NCBI RefSeq assembly: GCF_003473485.1
Contig: NC_053045.1
Location: 59,376,494-59,440,493 of the forward strand
From: Medicago truncatula
Taxonomy: Eukaryota; Streptophyta; Magnoliopsida; Fabales; Fabaceae
Length of the DNA stretch: 64,000 nt
Direction of reading: 5' to 3'
Below are positions 25,016-41,198 of the stretch, piece after piece. Made by a program: the position numbers and the translations under genes. Positions within the stretch are counted from its first letter, which is position 1; every line of letters starts with the position of its first letter. The notes below the pieces were generated by a model. The model searched no databases. It was given only the letters and a program-made list of their open reading frames with translations, and was not told the DNA's origin.

Positions 25016-28000
25016 ATTTTTATTTTACAAATGTGACGATTATTACAAATGTGATAATTTTATTTTACACAAATATCTAGTGAACAGCGTACTCTATTTT
25101 TTAATTGGACAAAGATGGACGTATTTGTGTAGCAGGTTTAGCCATGCATCAGTTGTCTTGAGATTAAATTAAAGTATAGAAAGCAATTCATGATTCATCT
25201 CTTAAGTCAACCAAAGAAGCTGCTACGTACCATTCAACAAAATCAATGGGTAGACTTAATTCGTTTCCTTTCATCCCATGTAAAGGACATAAAGGAGAAG
25301 ACGACAATAGTAATTGCATTATTACAGGAAGTGTGCATTTACTTAAACGGTGACATTTAATTTTGGGATGAATTCGTGAAGCAAAACTTCGCTCAAAATA
25401 GCATGGCTCTATATATAGATATGTATGGGTCAAAGTTCGAATACCAAACAGACCGCTTATTTATTTTGAAAGATGAATTTTTTAGTGTTATTTGAAAAAA
25501 TAAATAAATAGAGAAATGGTTGTATAAAAGAAAGTGACAGATAAGTGATTTGCTTGTAACAAGCGGCAGTGACTTGGTATTTCGAAAGAGTTTACTAATA
25601 GTACTAACGATGGAAAGGGACAATAGAACATGGACATTGTTTCAAAGTCATATATCTGATACCAATCAATCCATGGAAAAGGAACAAATAACGGTGCTGG
25701 TAGTAATTTGGTAAAGGAAAGCTGCTCTAATGGCCATCTTCACATCAGACCAGACCACTTCAACTTTGACTTTAGACTACAAAAACAAACTTGACTAAGT
25801 CTTCCAAATTATTGTTGTTTTATGTTCTCAATGACATCAATTTATTTATATTTTAATTTTATCTATAAATTATTATTGTGTAGATGACTTTCGAATCGTT
25901 ATATCTTTCAATACATATATGTGAATTGTTAATAGTCTTGGTTTATGAATATTTTAGGGTGAGGGGATGGTGCCTTAATCCAAGGTTGGGAAGACCTTTG
26001 GGCTCAAAGAGCACTTACAAAAGTATTTACATTGACCTCCCTCTAAAAGCATTAGTAGGGCTCAAACCCGAGTAATAAGATAAATTGACCATCTTAGTTT
26101 ATGTGAATTGTTAATAGTCGATAGCTAATAAGATGAGTATGTTAAGTTTAAAGAATATGTATGTTTCTTGTGATCAACATTAACCATCTATTCAACTAAA
26201 TTGATAACATTTTTACACATGATTAATTAGATATTGTAGGTGTAAAAAAAAATTGATGTCTAAAACAATTTCATCTTAATTAGATTTAACAAGCATTGAT
26301 GTTTATATTCACATTTAAAAATATACCACTTTGAAAAGAAAATCTATCAATATATATATCAACAAGCATCGTAACTGTGTAATTAATTATGTTTAGTTGT
26401 TCTAGTTCGGTCACTCTCCCAATTGAGGAAGTGCCTTCTAGTTCACATCACATCTGGATTGGGGGATTTCTCATAGTGGGTGTTGCTGCACATGCAGCCT
26501 TCTGGAGTTTGTAATGGTATAACTGCAAAACTAAGATGGCTTCCATCCTCACACGGTTCGAGTTGGAAATAAATGAGATCGACAAAGGTTGATGTTTGGG
26601 AATCGACTCCAACAACTTTTGGCAACTGAAGATGATATTCTTCACCAATCTCTTCTCTAGATTCTTTCAACAGAAACAAAGGATCTCTTCTCGATTAGCT
26701 TTCAACAACTCAGATTTCAATGCAAATGCGGCCAATGAGTTCCATGGTTTTTCGACTATGTGACTGTGTATCGTTGCTAACTATGTTTCTTGCTACCTGC
26801 TGGTAATCGAAGGATGCTTATGTGTTCGAGGTGTTTGTTGGGGTCTCCCACTCCCGTAGGTGTTTCAAGCTTTGGTGGTTTCTCTAAGGCTTTAAGATAC
26901 ATAATATGCGATATTCCGGTGAACGGTCCACGAATGGTGGTGATCCCGCTCGAGGAGGATTTCTTAGTACGTCGAGGTGGTGGTTGAGTGTGGCTAATGT
27001 ATCATCATGAGCAATGGAGACGGAGGTCTACGAGGAGGAACCCTAACTGCGTTGAAGTGGCATCACTAATTAACAACAACGATGAATGAAATTTTAGGAG
27101 GGGAGAGCTTTGCGGGGTTTATTTTTTTCACAAGACAAAAAATATATTTCTAATTTTGTGGAACTTGTATTGGAGGAAGATTTTGATAAATGTTTCAAAA
27201 AATAACTATTTATTTATTATTCTCTAAAAAAACACAATCAAAAAATTTAAAAAGTTTCTCTATTTTCTTCTATTGTCAATCTCTAAAACTCTACTCTTTA
27301 TTCCCCTCCAAACTCCTAAAATTTGAAAAAATTATACTCCTCTAACAACCATTTGGTATTTTTGTATCAAAACAAACATTTGGTATTTACACACCAAGGA
27401 TATAAGCTGTATATGTGTGATCGATAAACTTTGGTTTTCATTTGTATAAAATAAAATAAAATAAAAATTGACAATTACGGCTGGGCTAAACATATATGTA
27501 ACAATAAAGAAATACACGCTAATCGTAGCGATAACTTTAGAACTTCCATTGATCTTTCATATGATATTTTCATGTGCAGCTAAATCTCTTTTACTTCTAT
27601 ATAATTAAGCAACTTGTATCATTTTAAATGACAAACATAAGCTTTCATAGAAAAAAATTAAAATAAAATCAAACAATGGGTTTTTTGTCCTAGCTGAATA
27701 AGACTTAAACGAGTTTAATCACAAAGATATTTTCAAAAAGAATATCACTTTACAAAAATATTTATTTTTTGCAAATTTTTGTCAAATTTTTTTAATATAC
27801 GAACATGTCTATAAGAATCAAATGTTAGAGAAAGTTTTTTATTTTATTTTTTTTAAGGAAAATATTAGAGAAAGTTGATGGCTCATTTTGTTACAACTAG
27901 CAATTGTTGAAGTTACAAATAGATTCCGATAAATAAAAAGTCCAAATAAAACAACTAAAACTTTTATTTTGGTAAAATAATGCATAATTCTTAATTTCAT

Positions 28001-28327
28001 TGAACAGAATTATTTAATAGTATTATTTTAGTCACACCAAAAACATAGTGTTCAATCTACCTCCAGGTAAAACAAGCATTTTACTAAAAAAAAATATATA
28101 AAAGGTATAACAAGTTTTTTTTTAGGAACGTAGAACAAGCCATGTGCAACATAATACAAAATCTAAAATCATTGTAGTTTAGTAAAGTAAAACTTGTTAA
28201 TTGAATGTATATATCATTCACATTATAAACTTGATGATTTTTGAAAAGGAAGAAAGAAACAAGGATGTCTTTTCAGACTCTTTTGTAAGGGAGTCTATAA
28301 CAAAGTCGTTATTTTTTTTTTTTTATA

Positions 28328-28809
28328 AAATAACAAACTTCACTCTATTATTGTGAGATGTATATAAAAATATTTTTAATTAGTAAAAATCATAGCTCAA
28401 CTGGCAAAATGCCGAAATTGTTAGGCCGGATGCCATGACCGGAGTTCGAACCCCGATACCTCCACTTGTGTGTGTGTGAATTTATAATGACTTTGTCATT
28501 TCGTCTATCTATCCAAAAAAAAAAATCATAATTGGATGTTTGAGCCGGTTGGAAAACGTACAACAACCTATCAACATGCAATTATATTGTGCTATTATTT
28601 TACCAACATTTCACATTTTACAAGGTCGTAAAATTGGTATAAATAACAAACTTCACTCTATTATTGTGAGATGTATATAAAAATTCTTTTAATCAAGAAG
28701 CATCATAATTGGATGCTTGGATCGGTTGAAAAATGCACAATAACTTATAAGTATACAATTATATTATGATATTATTTTACAAACATTTCACATTTTGTAA
28801 GGTTGTAAA
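28328..28809. repeat. Tandem duplication, one copy carrying a SINE
   Basis: Copy A (28328-28632) and copy B (28641-28809) both begin AAATAACAAACTTCACTCTA and both end in CATTTCACATTTT, then AAGG(T/C)(C/T)GTAAA-type sequence. Copy A is about 136 bp longer because it contains the SINE at 28387-28525. Copy B is the matching empty site. Confidence 0.9.
28387..28525 (+). repeat. tRNA-derived SINE, type A, complete
   Basis: The A box lies in CATAGCTCAACTGGCAAAAT and the B box in GGAGTTCGAACCCC, both internal pol III promoter elements. The body ends GACTTTGTCATTTCGTC and an A-rich tail. AAAAATCAT borders both sides. Related copies are at 34521-34656 and 63843-63990. Confidence 0.88.
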
Positions 28810-29914
28810 TATGAAACATAGAACATGAGTTTTAATTCTTTCAAAATAAAACATGAGTTTAAACCAATGGTTCAAGTTAATAGAAAAAAGCACCAGAGTT
28901 AATGAAGAAGGTGAGGTATGACATGATTGTATGTGGACAATTGTAAATATTCTCTTTTTTAATTATGGTAGATCTAGACCATTAATCTTATTTGATGGTA
29001 AAAATTAAATGGTCCACCGGTGAACCACTTGTTTGATGGTTCACCCTAGAATCCATCTATTTTTTACAATAAAATGTAAAAAAAGAAAAAAAAAAAATTA
29101 AATTTTTATGAATAATGAAATGATATATTTTTTTATGAAATGATATTTTCTAAAATACAAATAACTTTTTATTTCATAAAAATGATAGTTAATTTATAAA
29201 TTTTTGAAGTAAGAGTACCGGTACACTTTAAATTGTGGGTGTACCGTAGAAGTTTCCATAAAAAAAAGGATTATTACGGATATATTAAGGAAAAAATTGT
29301 AAAACGAATCATTCTCGTTAAAATATTGCTTAATAAAATAGATACAAAGTTGCATAACTTTTCAAAATAGAGTACTAAAAGACAAGGCAGAATGAGTTGA
29401 TAAATTGTAGTGCAACTTCTGGTATCCAATTAAACATCAACTGATGCAATTTCAATACCACCAATTTCCCCCAATTTGCTGCTAGAAGTAGAATCACAAT
29501 GATAATAAGAAAATATACAATCCACTTTCACCCACGTTATTTCGAATGAAAGAGAACTCATCCAACATAGAAGATAACCTCTAGTTTTTTTTATATCTTT
29601 GCATTGGGAAACCCCTAAGGAATGTTTGTTTGAACATCATGAAAATGTGACTTCAGGAAAAAATAGAAGGTTTCATTTAACATCAGTGGGAATGACATGA
29701 TAAAGAAGGGAATGCATTTGATATCTTCCCATGTGAAAATGTGAATTAGAACGGGTTGACAATCAGATAGTGATTATCTGATGCAATCCAAATTGTAGCG
29801 TGTACCTTGTGATACTTAAATGAGATCAATCCGATATCAACAATTACAGTAATTCAAATGAAGCCAACGCTTTATGGCTAATTGTCATCATGTATGAAAG
29901 AAAAAAAATGAAAT
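28810..29914. other. AT-rich interval downstream of guanosine deaminase
   Basis: No gene or element with clear ends. The right part is the probable 3' UTR and terminator region of the minus-strand gene ending at 29915. Confidence 0.45.
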
Positions 29915-32756
<2,842 letters not shown>

Positions 32757-34520
32757 TGAGAGCGTTGTTGGTTGGAAATCGAGAAGGTTTGGTTTGGTTT
32801 AGAAAGAAGAACGATGGAATGAAATGAATAAATAAAAGAGGGATGGTGAAGAGAATAGAGTCCACGAAAATAGTAACAGAATAATAGTTACGGAAATAAA
32901 TCATTATTATATAACTAAATATTCGGCATGTGAGTTTCGATGCAAATTCAAATAAAATAAAGGTCGTGATATGTATTGTATGTACACAAAAAATATATAT
33001 ATTATATAAAATAAAGTTCGTGATTAACACTAAAATAAAAAAGGTAGTGATGGGGTTGCCGTGAACTTGATGTTGAACAAAATCTGTGATAGAGAACCAA
33101 AGCAAAGCAAAGCAAAAAGAAAGTTTATGAGTTGTCCTACATAGTAGTGGTTAACGTCCTCTCTATATTCATAATTCTTTCTAATTATTCCATTTAAAGA
33201 GATAATATCATAATAAAACCTAAAAATAATTAATGATGGGTTATTATCTATTTTTTTGTACATAGCAAAGATCATAACTCCATTAGGTTCAAAAAGATCT
33301 CAATACTCATTAATCCCTAATAAATGCACTTGTTGATCCCTTGTTAAAGAGGTGTTTGCATGTCCTCGTGAGCTTAACTCAGTGGGTATAGATAATGTAT
33401 AAAATATGCAAAAAAGAAATAGATGTTTACATGATATAAGTTGAACTACGACTTTATGAATCAATTAGTTTTTTTTTATCAATTAAACTAACTCAAAAAA
33501 AATAGTTAAAAATACAAAGGAACAAAAGCAAAATGAGATTGATTAATATGAAATGAAATTAAGGGTAAGTAAATGGAAAAACAAATTTTCCTTGTTTTTT
33601 TTTTTTTTTTGTCTTTAGTCCAAAAAAACGATGAAAGTATTTATCAGGGTTGGACAATCTCAAAGCTAAGTAATTGTTAATAAGGAACACGAGAATGAAA
33701 GTATTAAGCATTCACCTATTAAAGATCAACAATAGTTAATGAAAGTATTTATCGATCATTTATTATAGAAGTTTTTACATCGACATCAACAACTGAAATA
33801 GGAGTACGAGTTTATAAGTGAGTTCGTTTCTAACCAATTAAGTTAACTCACATAATTTTTTTCTTAAAAAAATAAAATATTAAAATCAATCTCAAAACTC
33901 AACAACTGTCAATAAAAATATTTATCGATCACCTATTAAAAAAGTCTTTATATCAACTACAGCAGTTGAACTACAAACTTGCGAATGAATCAAATACTTA
34001 TTAATAAAGCCAACTCACATGAACTTTAAATAAAATAAAATAACAAAAGCAAAAGGAGATAGATGAATGTGAAATGAAATTGAGGGTAAGTAAATATGAA
34101 AACGAACCTTCCTTGTTTCTTTTTATATTTTTTTGTCTTTATTCTAAAAAAATAATATAGTTATGACTTTATGAACATGCTATAGTTATGGTTGTTAAAA
34201 TGGGTATGGTTGTTGAAATATAATAATGTTGGATTGTTATTAACTTGCTAAAACAAAATAGTATAAGGTCGGATTTTCTTCACAAAAATAACAATAATTA
34301 GTAAGATGTATTTTTTAAAAATTATAAAGAATGAGATATAAATTTTTGAATGAGTAGTTTGATGGATTTGATCTTATCTTTGTTTGTGACTCACTCATTA
34401 CACACGTTACTCTACCGCCCAATTCTATGCGTGTTTCCTAGGTAACTTTATTTGGTACGTTTCAATAAGAATATACCAAAAAAATCATTAACTGCAAAGA
34501 TAAATGAAAGTATATAGTCT
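32757..34520. other. GSDA upstream region, AT-rich
   Basis: No gene. A head-only SINE type B scrap lies near 33368-33400 (CGTGAGCTTAACTCAGTGGG). Two related stretches with TTATCGATCA at about 33640-33780 and 33880-34020 suggest an old duplication. Confidence 0.4.
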
Positions 34521-34656
34521 AGAAGTCACAGCTCAGCTGACAAATGCCAAAATTGTAAGGTCAGACGTCGTGATCTGGGTTTAAACCCGAAACCTCACAG
34601 TTGTGTGTGAGTTTTAATTTCAGTGAATTACCATTTCATCTAAGACAAAAAAAAAA
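34521..34656 (+). repeat. tRNA-derived SINE, type A, second copy
   Basis: GTCACAGCTCAGCTGACAAA carries the A box, and GGGTTTAAACCCG occupies the B-box position. The body continues GTGAATTACCATTTCATC plus an A tail. Near-identical flanks (AATGAAAGTATA and AATGAAACTATA) look like a target duplication with one mismatch. Confidence 0.8.
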
Positions 34657-34801
34657 TGAAACTATACATATTCATTTAATGATATTGAAAAGTTTACAAT
34701 TTTATGATGGTGAAAAAATACAATTTTATTTTGGTCTGATATAGAGTAAAGCCTCCATCTCCGTTGTCTTGTAAACATAATTTAGTTGGTAGATGAAATG
34801 A

Positions 34802-35939
34802 GGTAGCATTTCACGTGGGAGAGTATAAAACTTTTCCACCATAGGACAGTTCACTTTAATCATTAGGATCAATGGAAGAACACAATCTTATCATATTCTT
34901 CCAACACTATATTATTTTCTAACACCTTCCACCACCCTTCTCTCTCCTTCTTCTCTACCACCAGCAACATCTAACAACATGTAATAATCTGCAACGCAAA
35001 ATTAAAAAGTTTGGAGAAGGTGGGATCGAGCCACCATTTGAATAGGTTCATAGTGTTCATCTTACCCATCTTTTCTGCAATAACAATTAAAGTTTTAAAT
35101 ATCAATTGCTAAAATTAATTAAAAAGTTAAATGAACGTCATTTTAAGTATATCCAGTTTACTTGCACACCCCTAATTTTAACTACTGTTAAAGTCTTCCT
35201 TTACTTGTTGTTTATTGAATTCAAGGGTTCAGCCTTGAAGCTTTACTGGTAATCATTCCCATATCAATTGTTGGCATGTTCTTTTTCTGGCAATTTTTTT
35301 TCCAACTATGAGGCCCGTTGTTTGTGCCCATCACCGCCATCCCTTTTCCCGCCGACCACTGCTTCCGCCATCCCTATGTTGTTTGCCACCGCATGACTAG
35401 TTTAAAATACTTCCTAATCTTTTTGTTTCTAATTATCAATACAAACATTTTCTGCAATAGGGCGTAATTTTTAAGGGTAGAAGAATTCAGTCTCAAAGTT
35501 CAAGCTATTATCCTAAAATGAGCTGATGGTATTGAGGATTTATAAAAAAAATTGAAAATTTTTTGGATCTCAAATTTATTTGACGTCTTACTTTGGCATT
35601 TCTTTAAAAAATGAAAGAAGCAGGTTGTGGAGAGGGTAAAATCGCGGCATGGCCTCTGGTGAGGGTGAATCTTGCAAAGGCATGTTTGTGGTTGTAGACA
35701 TGCAAGAATGGCAATACGACAAGGAACAGCGTTGCGAAGAAAACATGAGAGGATTCACATTCGGTAGTGTGTTTGATGTTGCTGGTGATGAGAAGAAGGA
35801 GAGAGAATGGTGGTGGAAGGTGTAAAAGAAATAATCTAATGTTAAAAATGTATGATAAGATTGTGTTCTCAGATTAATCTAATGGCTAAAATAAATTTTT
35901 TTATGGTGGAAAAGTTTTATACCTTTCCATGAGAAATGC
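34802..35939. mobile_element. Mutator-like (MULE) non-autonomous element, 1.14 kb
   Basis: Inverted terminal regions of roughly 150-200 bp share GTATAAAACTTTTCCACCAT, AACACAATCTTATCAT and CTCTCTCCTTCTTCTC. A perfect 9-bp duplication, ATGAAATGA, occurs at 34793-34801 and 35940-35948. Long arms and a 9-bp duplication are the MULE signature. The interior has no transposase or recognisable captured gene, though a stretch near 35320-35400 (CCATCACCGCCATCCC) is GC-richer. Confidence 0.85.
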
Positions 35940-35948
35940 ATGAAATGA

Positions 35949-37892
35949 TGTCAGTTGAAGATATTAACGAGTACAAATTCATTACTACGTAGACTAGTTC
36001 ACTTTTTTTATATGGGTCTTGTTATCTGTGGCATTTAGCATGCACAAGTTTTTTTTTTCACCATAGATTTTAACATGGTCTTTCCATACTATATTTTTCT
36101 TTATTGGCTTCAACCTCATAAGAGAGTGCGATAGGACATAGTAGTGCAGGTGGGTTGCCGATCAATCTTCTAATCCAATCTAATCCTCTTAGAATCTATT
36201 ATTAAGCAAAAACAAATCATTATGAGCTTGTTTTCACATTCCACATAAATCCTCTATGATAACAGAACAACTTTTTAAGATCTAAAAAATGTAAATCCAG
36301 AACATGTATTGGAAAAAGTCAACGAAATGGAAATTAACAGATTGAAAAATGTAGACGAATCAAAAATTAATGGCTTCAAATCGAATCCTCCACCACCGTC
36401 GGCGCCGAAGATCTTGCTTGTTGAACGAAACTCCATCACCTTCAAGATTCAATAGATCTTGTTCTCTGTCACGAAATCTCTCTATTAATCCACTTTTTGC
36501 GTTTTGGACACCTTCGCCAGAGAGCCACCGTCCACCGCCGGTTCCAAGGACCCTGGTCATCTTCTCCCTTTCATTTTCTGGGCAACTTATCTTTTTTTTT
36601 TTTTTATGATTTTTGTTATCAAGTTTTAATGGAAAAGAACCGTACATTTTACTGATATAGCAATACAGGGAAAAATGTTCATCTATTTTTTAATGTAGGG
36701 GTTAATCTATCATGTAAAAAAACAGTTGAAGATTGAATAAGAGCGTGAATAAATCAAAAGGGGGATTTTGATACTAAACTGTCCATGGGTAAGAATTAAA
36801 CGAATTGAAACTTTGATTTTAAACAGCTTCAATTGAAGAACATGTGAATTTGTTGTGAATGGAGGAGAAGATGATGACAAAGAAGAGGATGATGATGAAA
36901 TTGGAACTTTTGGAATTGAGATAATGAAGATTAAAGAACTCTTTTCTTTATTTTTGATTTTTTTTTTTTTTATAAAAATAAAATTTAACAGGTACAAAAG
37001 CATAGACATAGAGTCTTCTTTCATGTAACCAAAAAAAAAAGCATAGACATAGAGAGAGAAAGCCATGAAATTTTTTGATCAAGTGTTGAGAGGCCGATGT
37101 AATATGGTGTTCTTAATATGATCTAATGGTGCACCAAAAACTTGTGCATGGTGCACAAATTTGTAGTTTGTGAATAAAACTAGAAGTTTATCATAGAAAA
37201 TAACAAAACTTTAACTTTAAAAAGTTTAATAAAGTTGAATGCACAACTTTTAAGACAATTATTTTTATTTTAAATTTCTTAGTATATGTCCTTAGGGCAC
37301 ATGTTAACATTTACCTTTTTATATATACAAAATGTTAAAGAGTGTCACATGTGCACTCCTTAGCATACCATAAATGAAAGGGTCTTGCTAAATTTATCAC
37401 TTTTCATCATTTTCCAATGCTATATTTCTAATTTTATCCCCTTATCCAATGTCCCAAGGACAATGGTTAGCATTCTCCTAAATGAAAATACAACTTTTTT
37501 TCTTTGAGATCAAATAACATAGTAGTTGGAAATTCACGTTTTTAAGATGAATAAGTGAGGTGTTTGAGGTTCGAACTCCGATTCGGAACAATGAAAATAC
37601 AACTTTTAATATACAATAGTATGAAAGTATATTTTATTCATAAAAAAAAAAAAAAAAAGTGTGTATGTATTTTTCTTATTAAAAATAGTGAATATTTTCT
37701 ATCAAAATTCCAAAATTCAAAATTTATTAATAAAACTATTTTTATTAATCACAATGGATGCTATTATTTTATTGAAGTTCAAAAAAGTTAACTTGGACTT
37801 AATTTATGATATAAGCACTATAATTTGTATTTGTTGGGGGGTATGGGTGATTAAATTTGCGAGTGATTATGTTTCAGACAATCTATGAATAG
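35949..37892. other. Interval without a supported gene
   Basis: A GC-richer block at 36370-36570 has overlapping frames on both strands (plus strand begins MASNRILHHRRRRRSC) but no known domain and no clear splice context. A partial MITE lies at 37376-37480, and a type B SINE scrap near 37552-37600 (minus). Confidence 0.4.
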
Positions 37893-37901
37893 ATAAAACA
37901 T

Positions 37902-38388
37902 GGTTAAACTGTACTTTTCAACTCTTAAGTTTTAAAATGTTGCAATTTTGACCCCCTATTAAAAAAAAAGGGTCTTGTTAACGAATGCCCTCGAGGCACT
38001 CTTTAAACATTCCTAATGAAGAAGTTATTCTTTAAAATAATTAAAGACTTCAATTTCCAATGCAATAAATGCACAAACTTTCATAAAATCTTACCATTTT
38101 AGGTGCTTAAAGAGTGCCCCCGGGGCACTCGTTAACATTTCCCTAAAAAAATTATAATTTTTGCCCATTTCGTCACAAAATTGGTGAGAAGACGCCACAT
38201 GTCCCAAAAAAGGGGCCATAATCACAACTTTTTGAGAAGATAAGGGGTCAAAAGATCATATTTCCCTTATGTTAGGGGGTCAAAAGAACATATTTCCCTA
38301 AACATGAGGTCACTTTTGTCATTTTCTTTCATTAGGGGCCAAAATTGCAACTTTTTAAAACTTAAGGGGTGAAAATTGGACTTTAGCC
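37902..38388. mobile_element. TIR element with imperfect 9-bp target duplication, hosting a nested element
   Basis: Ends share CTTAAGTTTTAAAA, then TTGCAATTTTG, in opposite orientation. Flanks are ATAAAACAT (37893-37901) and ATAAAATAT (38389-38397), 8 of 9 identical. Non-coding. Another element is nested at 37970-38143. Confidence 0.72.
37970..38143. mobile_element. Small TIR element nested in the previous one (family 2, copy 2)
   Basis: The left end GGGTCTTGTTAACGAATGCC and the complement of the right end (GGGAAATGTTAACGAGTGCC) form the arms, which continue GGCACTCTTTAA. Inserted in A-rich DNA, so the duplication is ambiguous. Confidence 0.75.
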
Positions 38389-38397
38389 ATAAAATAT

Positions 38398-41068
38398 TGA
38401 ATACATAAGATAGAATAGAAGACCTATATACCTAGTGTCTTAAAGTTTTAGATGGAGATATGGTGTCTCTCTCTTGTGGCCTTGAAGCATTTTGGTAGGT
38501 TGTTTCTTCAATGACCCTGAACTTCTCAACAAGTGATATCAGAGCCATGGTGCCTGATGGGGGAGCATGAGTGGGTCATCTACTGGATTCTCATGCGCCT
38601 TTTTGATTTCCAAAATATCCTCGTTCAAATTGTATAATCTCACATAAAGACCTTCAACTCATAGCCAGTAAATTTTCTAAAAGTTTCATCTTTTAATTTC
38701 ATGAGATTAACCACAAAAGAATGAGAAGAGATTTAAATGGAGGTTCAAATCTCGTGTCCACAAGTTGAATCACAACACTATGCGCCCCCACGCATTGGAC
38801 AGAGTCAGAGGCCATCCAGAAATCAAGTTTTCCAAACCTCCTCTTTTGTACATGATAATATTTAAGTCACACTCAACACATATGAACATGCATTTTGAAG
38901 AACCATAATCCTCAGCCATCAATTATTACCGGAAATTTACCAAATCGCAAGTGGCTTTTTAGAGGATTATTATATATAGTTGTACACCAACGGTATCTAA
39001 CTTTTTCCCTTTAAAATGAGATTAATGAAAAAGTAAAAAGAAAACAATACAACAAATAATATGATTAGTGAATAAGAGCAATAAAATACCTTTAACAATA
39101 ACAATGAATGATATATAAAGAGTAAAGATATCGTGCCTTGTATTTGATCAAGTTCAATTGTACGAAATATACGTATACCAACTGTACCCTCTATTGAAGA
39201 TCCCTTAAGAATTAAGATCTCATAAAGTTAAGACAGCTTGATATATAGCACAAATATCAGCCTTAGCTTCACCACTAACGGTTATGGCTAGCTGCCTCTG
39301 CATAAAGATAAATAAAATGAACATATATTAACCAAAATACGATATATATACATATACTATACTAATTAAAGCTGAAAAGGAGGTCCTCAAAGCTTCCTTT
39401 GGAATTTTTTTTTTATTACTTCTAAGTCTTTACCTTTATCCTTTTTGATAAATCTATACGGTACAATGTACAAAGTACACGGTCCAACTTTAGATGTTCA
39501 AAAGAATTTGATTTAAGTATTATTATAAGCACATTTTTTAATGCTTCTTAGGCATAGTTGCATTCCTAGCTAATTAAGGATGAAAAGAGCTAAGATTAAA
39601 TTCCCCCTATGCATGTGAACAGAATAATCACAGAGAATTGATATAGGGCTGTGCACAACTTTCGTTGGACTACAACAACAAGCAAATATTATTTCCTTAA
39701 TTACATGCATATTATTAATAGACATTATGAATTTTATTCGAATATTAAGTTTTCTTTATAAAACATTTCAATTGTTCGATTGAAAATGAGAAAGAACATA
39801 GAAATACGGGACCCTGTTGCATTTCATTTTTTCATTCCCATGAAATATAATCAAACCTTCGTTAAATAAAGGCATTGCGTGTAAAATAGAAAACTTACAC
39901 AAAAGATATTGGCTCTAGAAATGCTCTGTTTAGCAACAAAGGTAAAAGTAAAATGCAAAGAATTCAATAAATCCTATGCACGAATTAATTATATATAGGA
40001 TAATGTTTCATGTACACACTTTTTTTCATACACACATTGTACCACTTTACTGAATGTTATGCATGGATTATATATAGGTCAAAGATTCAAAAATGAAAAT
40101 AATTTTTAGTAAGTTTTATGTAGAAAATTTTATTTTTTAAAATTTTAATGCGTTGAATGCGCCATTCTTAAAACAAATTTACACTTTAGACTTTTAACAA
40201 GTTTTTTAAGAGCACTTGTTATCATTTTTCATATGCAATCGAGTAACATGATAACACATGATCCAATGAATCTTACATAAGTTTTGATAACATCTTAAAA
40301 CTTGATTTAGATCTAACTCAATCATATAAAATCGACATGAAACATAAGCATTACCTCCACTTACAAACCTATAATGTTTAGACTTTATCTCATTGGAATC
40401 TTAACAATTCAAACCGCCAAACTATATCTTGTTGAATAAGTTACATATAGTAATAGTAGTACTAAGTTAATTGATGAAAAATTCCATAGAATTATTCACA
40501 TTTAATATTACGACAGACCTTCTAATCTTGTTGGTGAAGTAGTTAGTTACTCTAGGGTTCCGAGAAAGAGGAAACCAGGAAAGGAATAAAAAAAGCTCAC
40601 AGAAATTTGAGATGAAAAGTGAGAAAGACATACATTCAACAAAGTTAGGAGCAGAAGCATTAATCTAATTCCGTAGGCACTATTATATTTTATTTATATA
40701 AAGAAGGCATCTTTTGTGTGGGGGAAACAAAAGCAAAGCTGGGTGGGTAGTAGTAGTGTTGCAAGGAAAAAGGGAAGAACCGCAGCAGGTTAAGTCAAAA
40801 TACAAGATGAGATGAGAGGACAACAAAACTAGTACCTTTTTTTTCCCTCTAAAGTTTTACAACCATGATAAATCAACAACTATTTTTATTAGCCATTTCA
40901 AGGAATCTTGATCGTTTCATTTAGCTGAGTAATTATTATTATTTATCAGAAATTAAAGAAAAGCTTTACCAAATTAATCTTATTAACCAGGGATGTATTT
41001 CCATTATCATAAAATACTCATATTTTTGTTGCATTGCATGTGGCATATTCACTTTCTTTCCTGTAGGC
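38398..41068. other. AT-rich intergenic region
   Basis: No gene. GTGATATCAGAGCCATGG near 38532 resembles a degenerate Copia primer-binding site (complement of initiator tRNA-Met), but no LTRs or polyprotein were found. The last several hundred bases are upstream of the gene at 41199. Confidence 0.4.
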
Positions 41069-41076
41069 TATAAATA
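41069..41076 (+). promoter_or_regulatory. TATA box of the 80-aa gene
   Basis: TATAAATA lies about 120 bp upstream of the ATG at 41199. It fits a TATA-driven promoter with a 5' UTR of about 90-100 nt. Confidence 0.6.
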
Positions 41077-41198
41077 TGCACTGCTATTCCAAGCTTGCTA
41101 CTACCATAATACCAACTAAAAGAAGATACCTCACATAATAATATAGGTTAGCTTAGAGGTCAAGTAATCTTCCAAAAATCATATCTTATAGTGATAAT

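Larger units (their letters stand above)
23931..28326. other. Gene-poor AT-rich interval
   Basis: No gene I can support. It holds a SINE-type fragment (24194-24270), a small TIR element (24851-25015), and a SINE tail remnant near 24770-24815. Frames at 25188-25433 and 26443-26679 (both minus) have no recognisable domains. A stretch at 25960-26085 with GGGCTCAAACCCGAG may be a further retroelement scrap. Confidence 0.5.

Noticed and set aside
26443-26679. 78-aa minus-strand frame (MFLLKESREEIGEEYH)
   Set aside because: No known domain, no neighbouring exon with matching phase, and no promoter evidence.
36360-36647. Overlapping frames on both strands
   Set aside because: Neither strand shows a domain or splice signals; Arg/Ser-rich low complexity on one strand mirrors the other.
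38530-38550. Possible Copia primer-binding site
   Set aside because: The motif is degenerate, and no paired LTRs, polypurine tract or polyprotein could be found around it.
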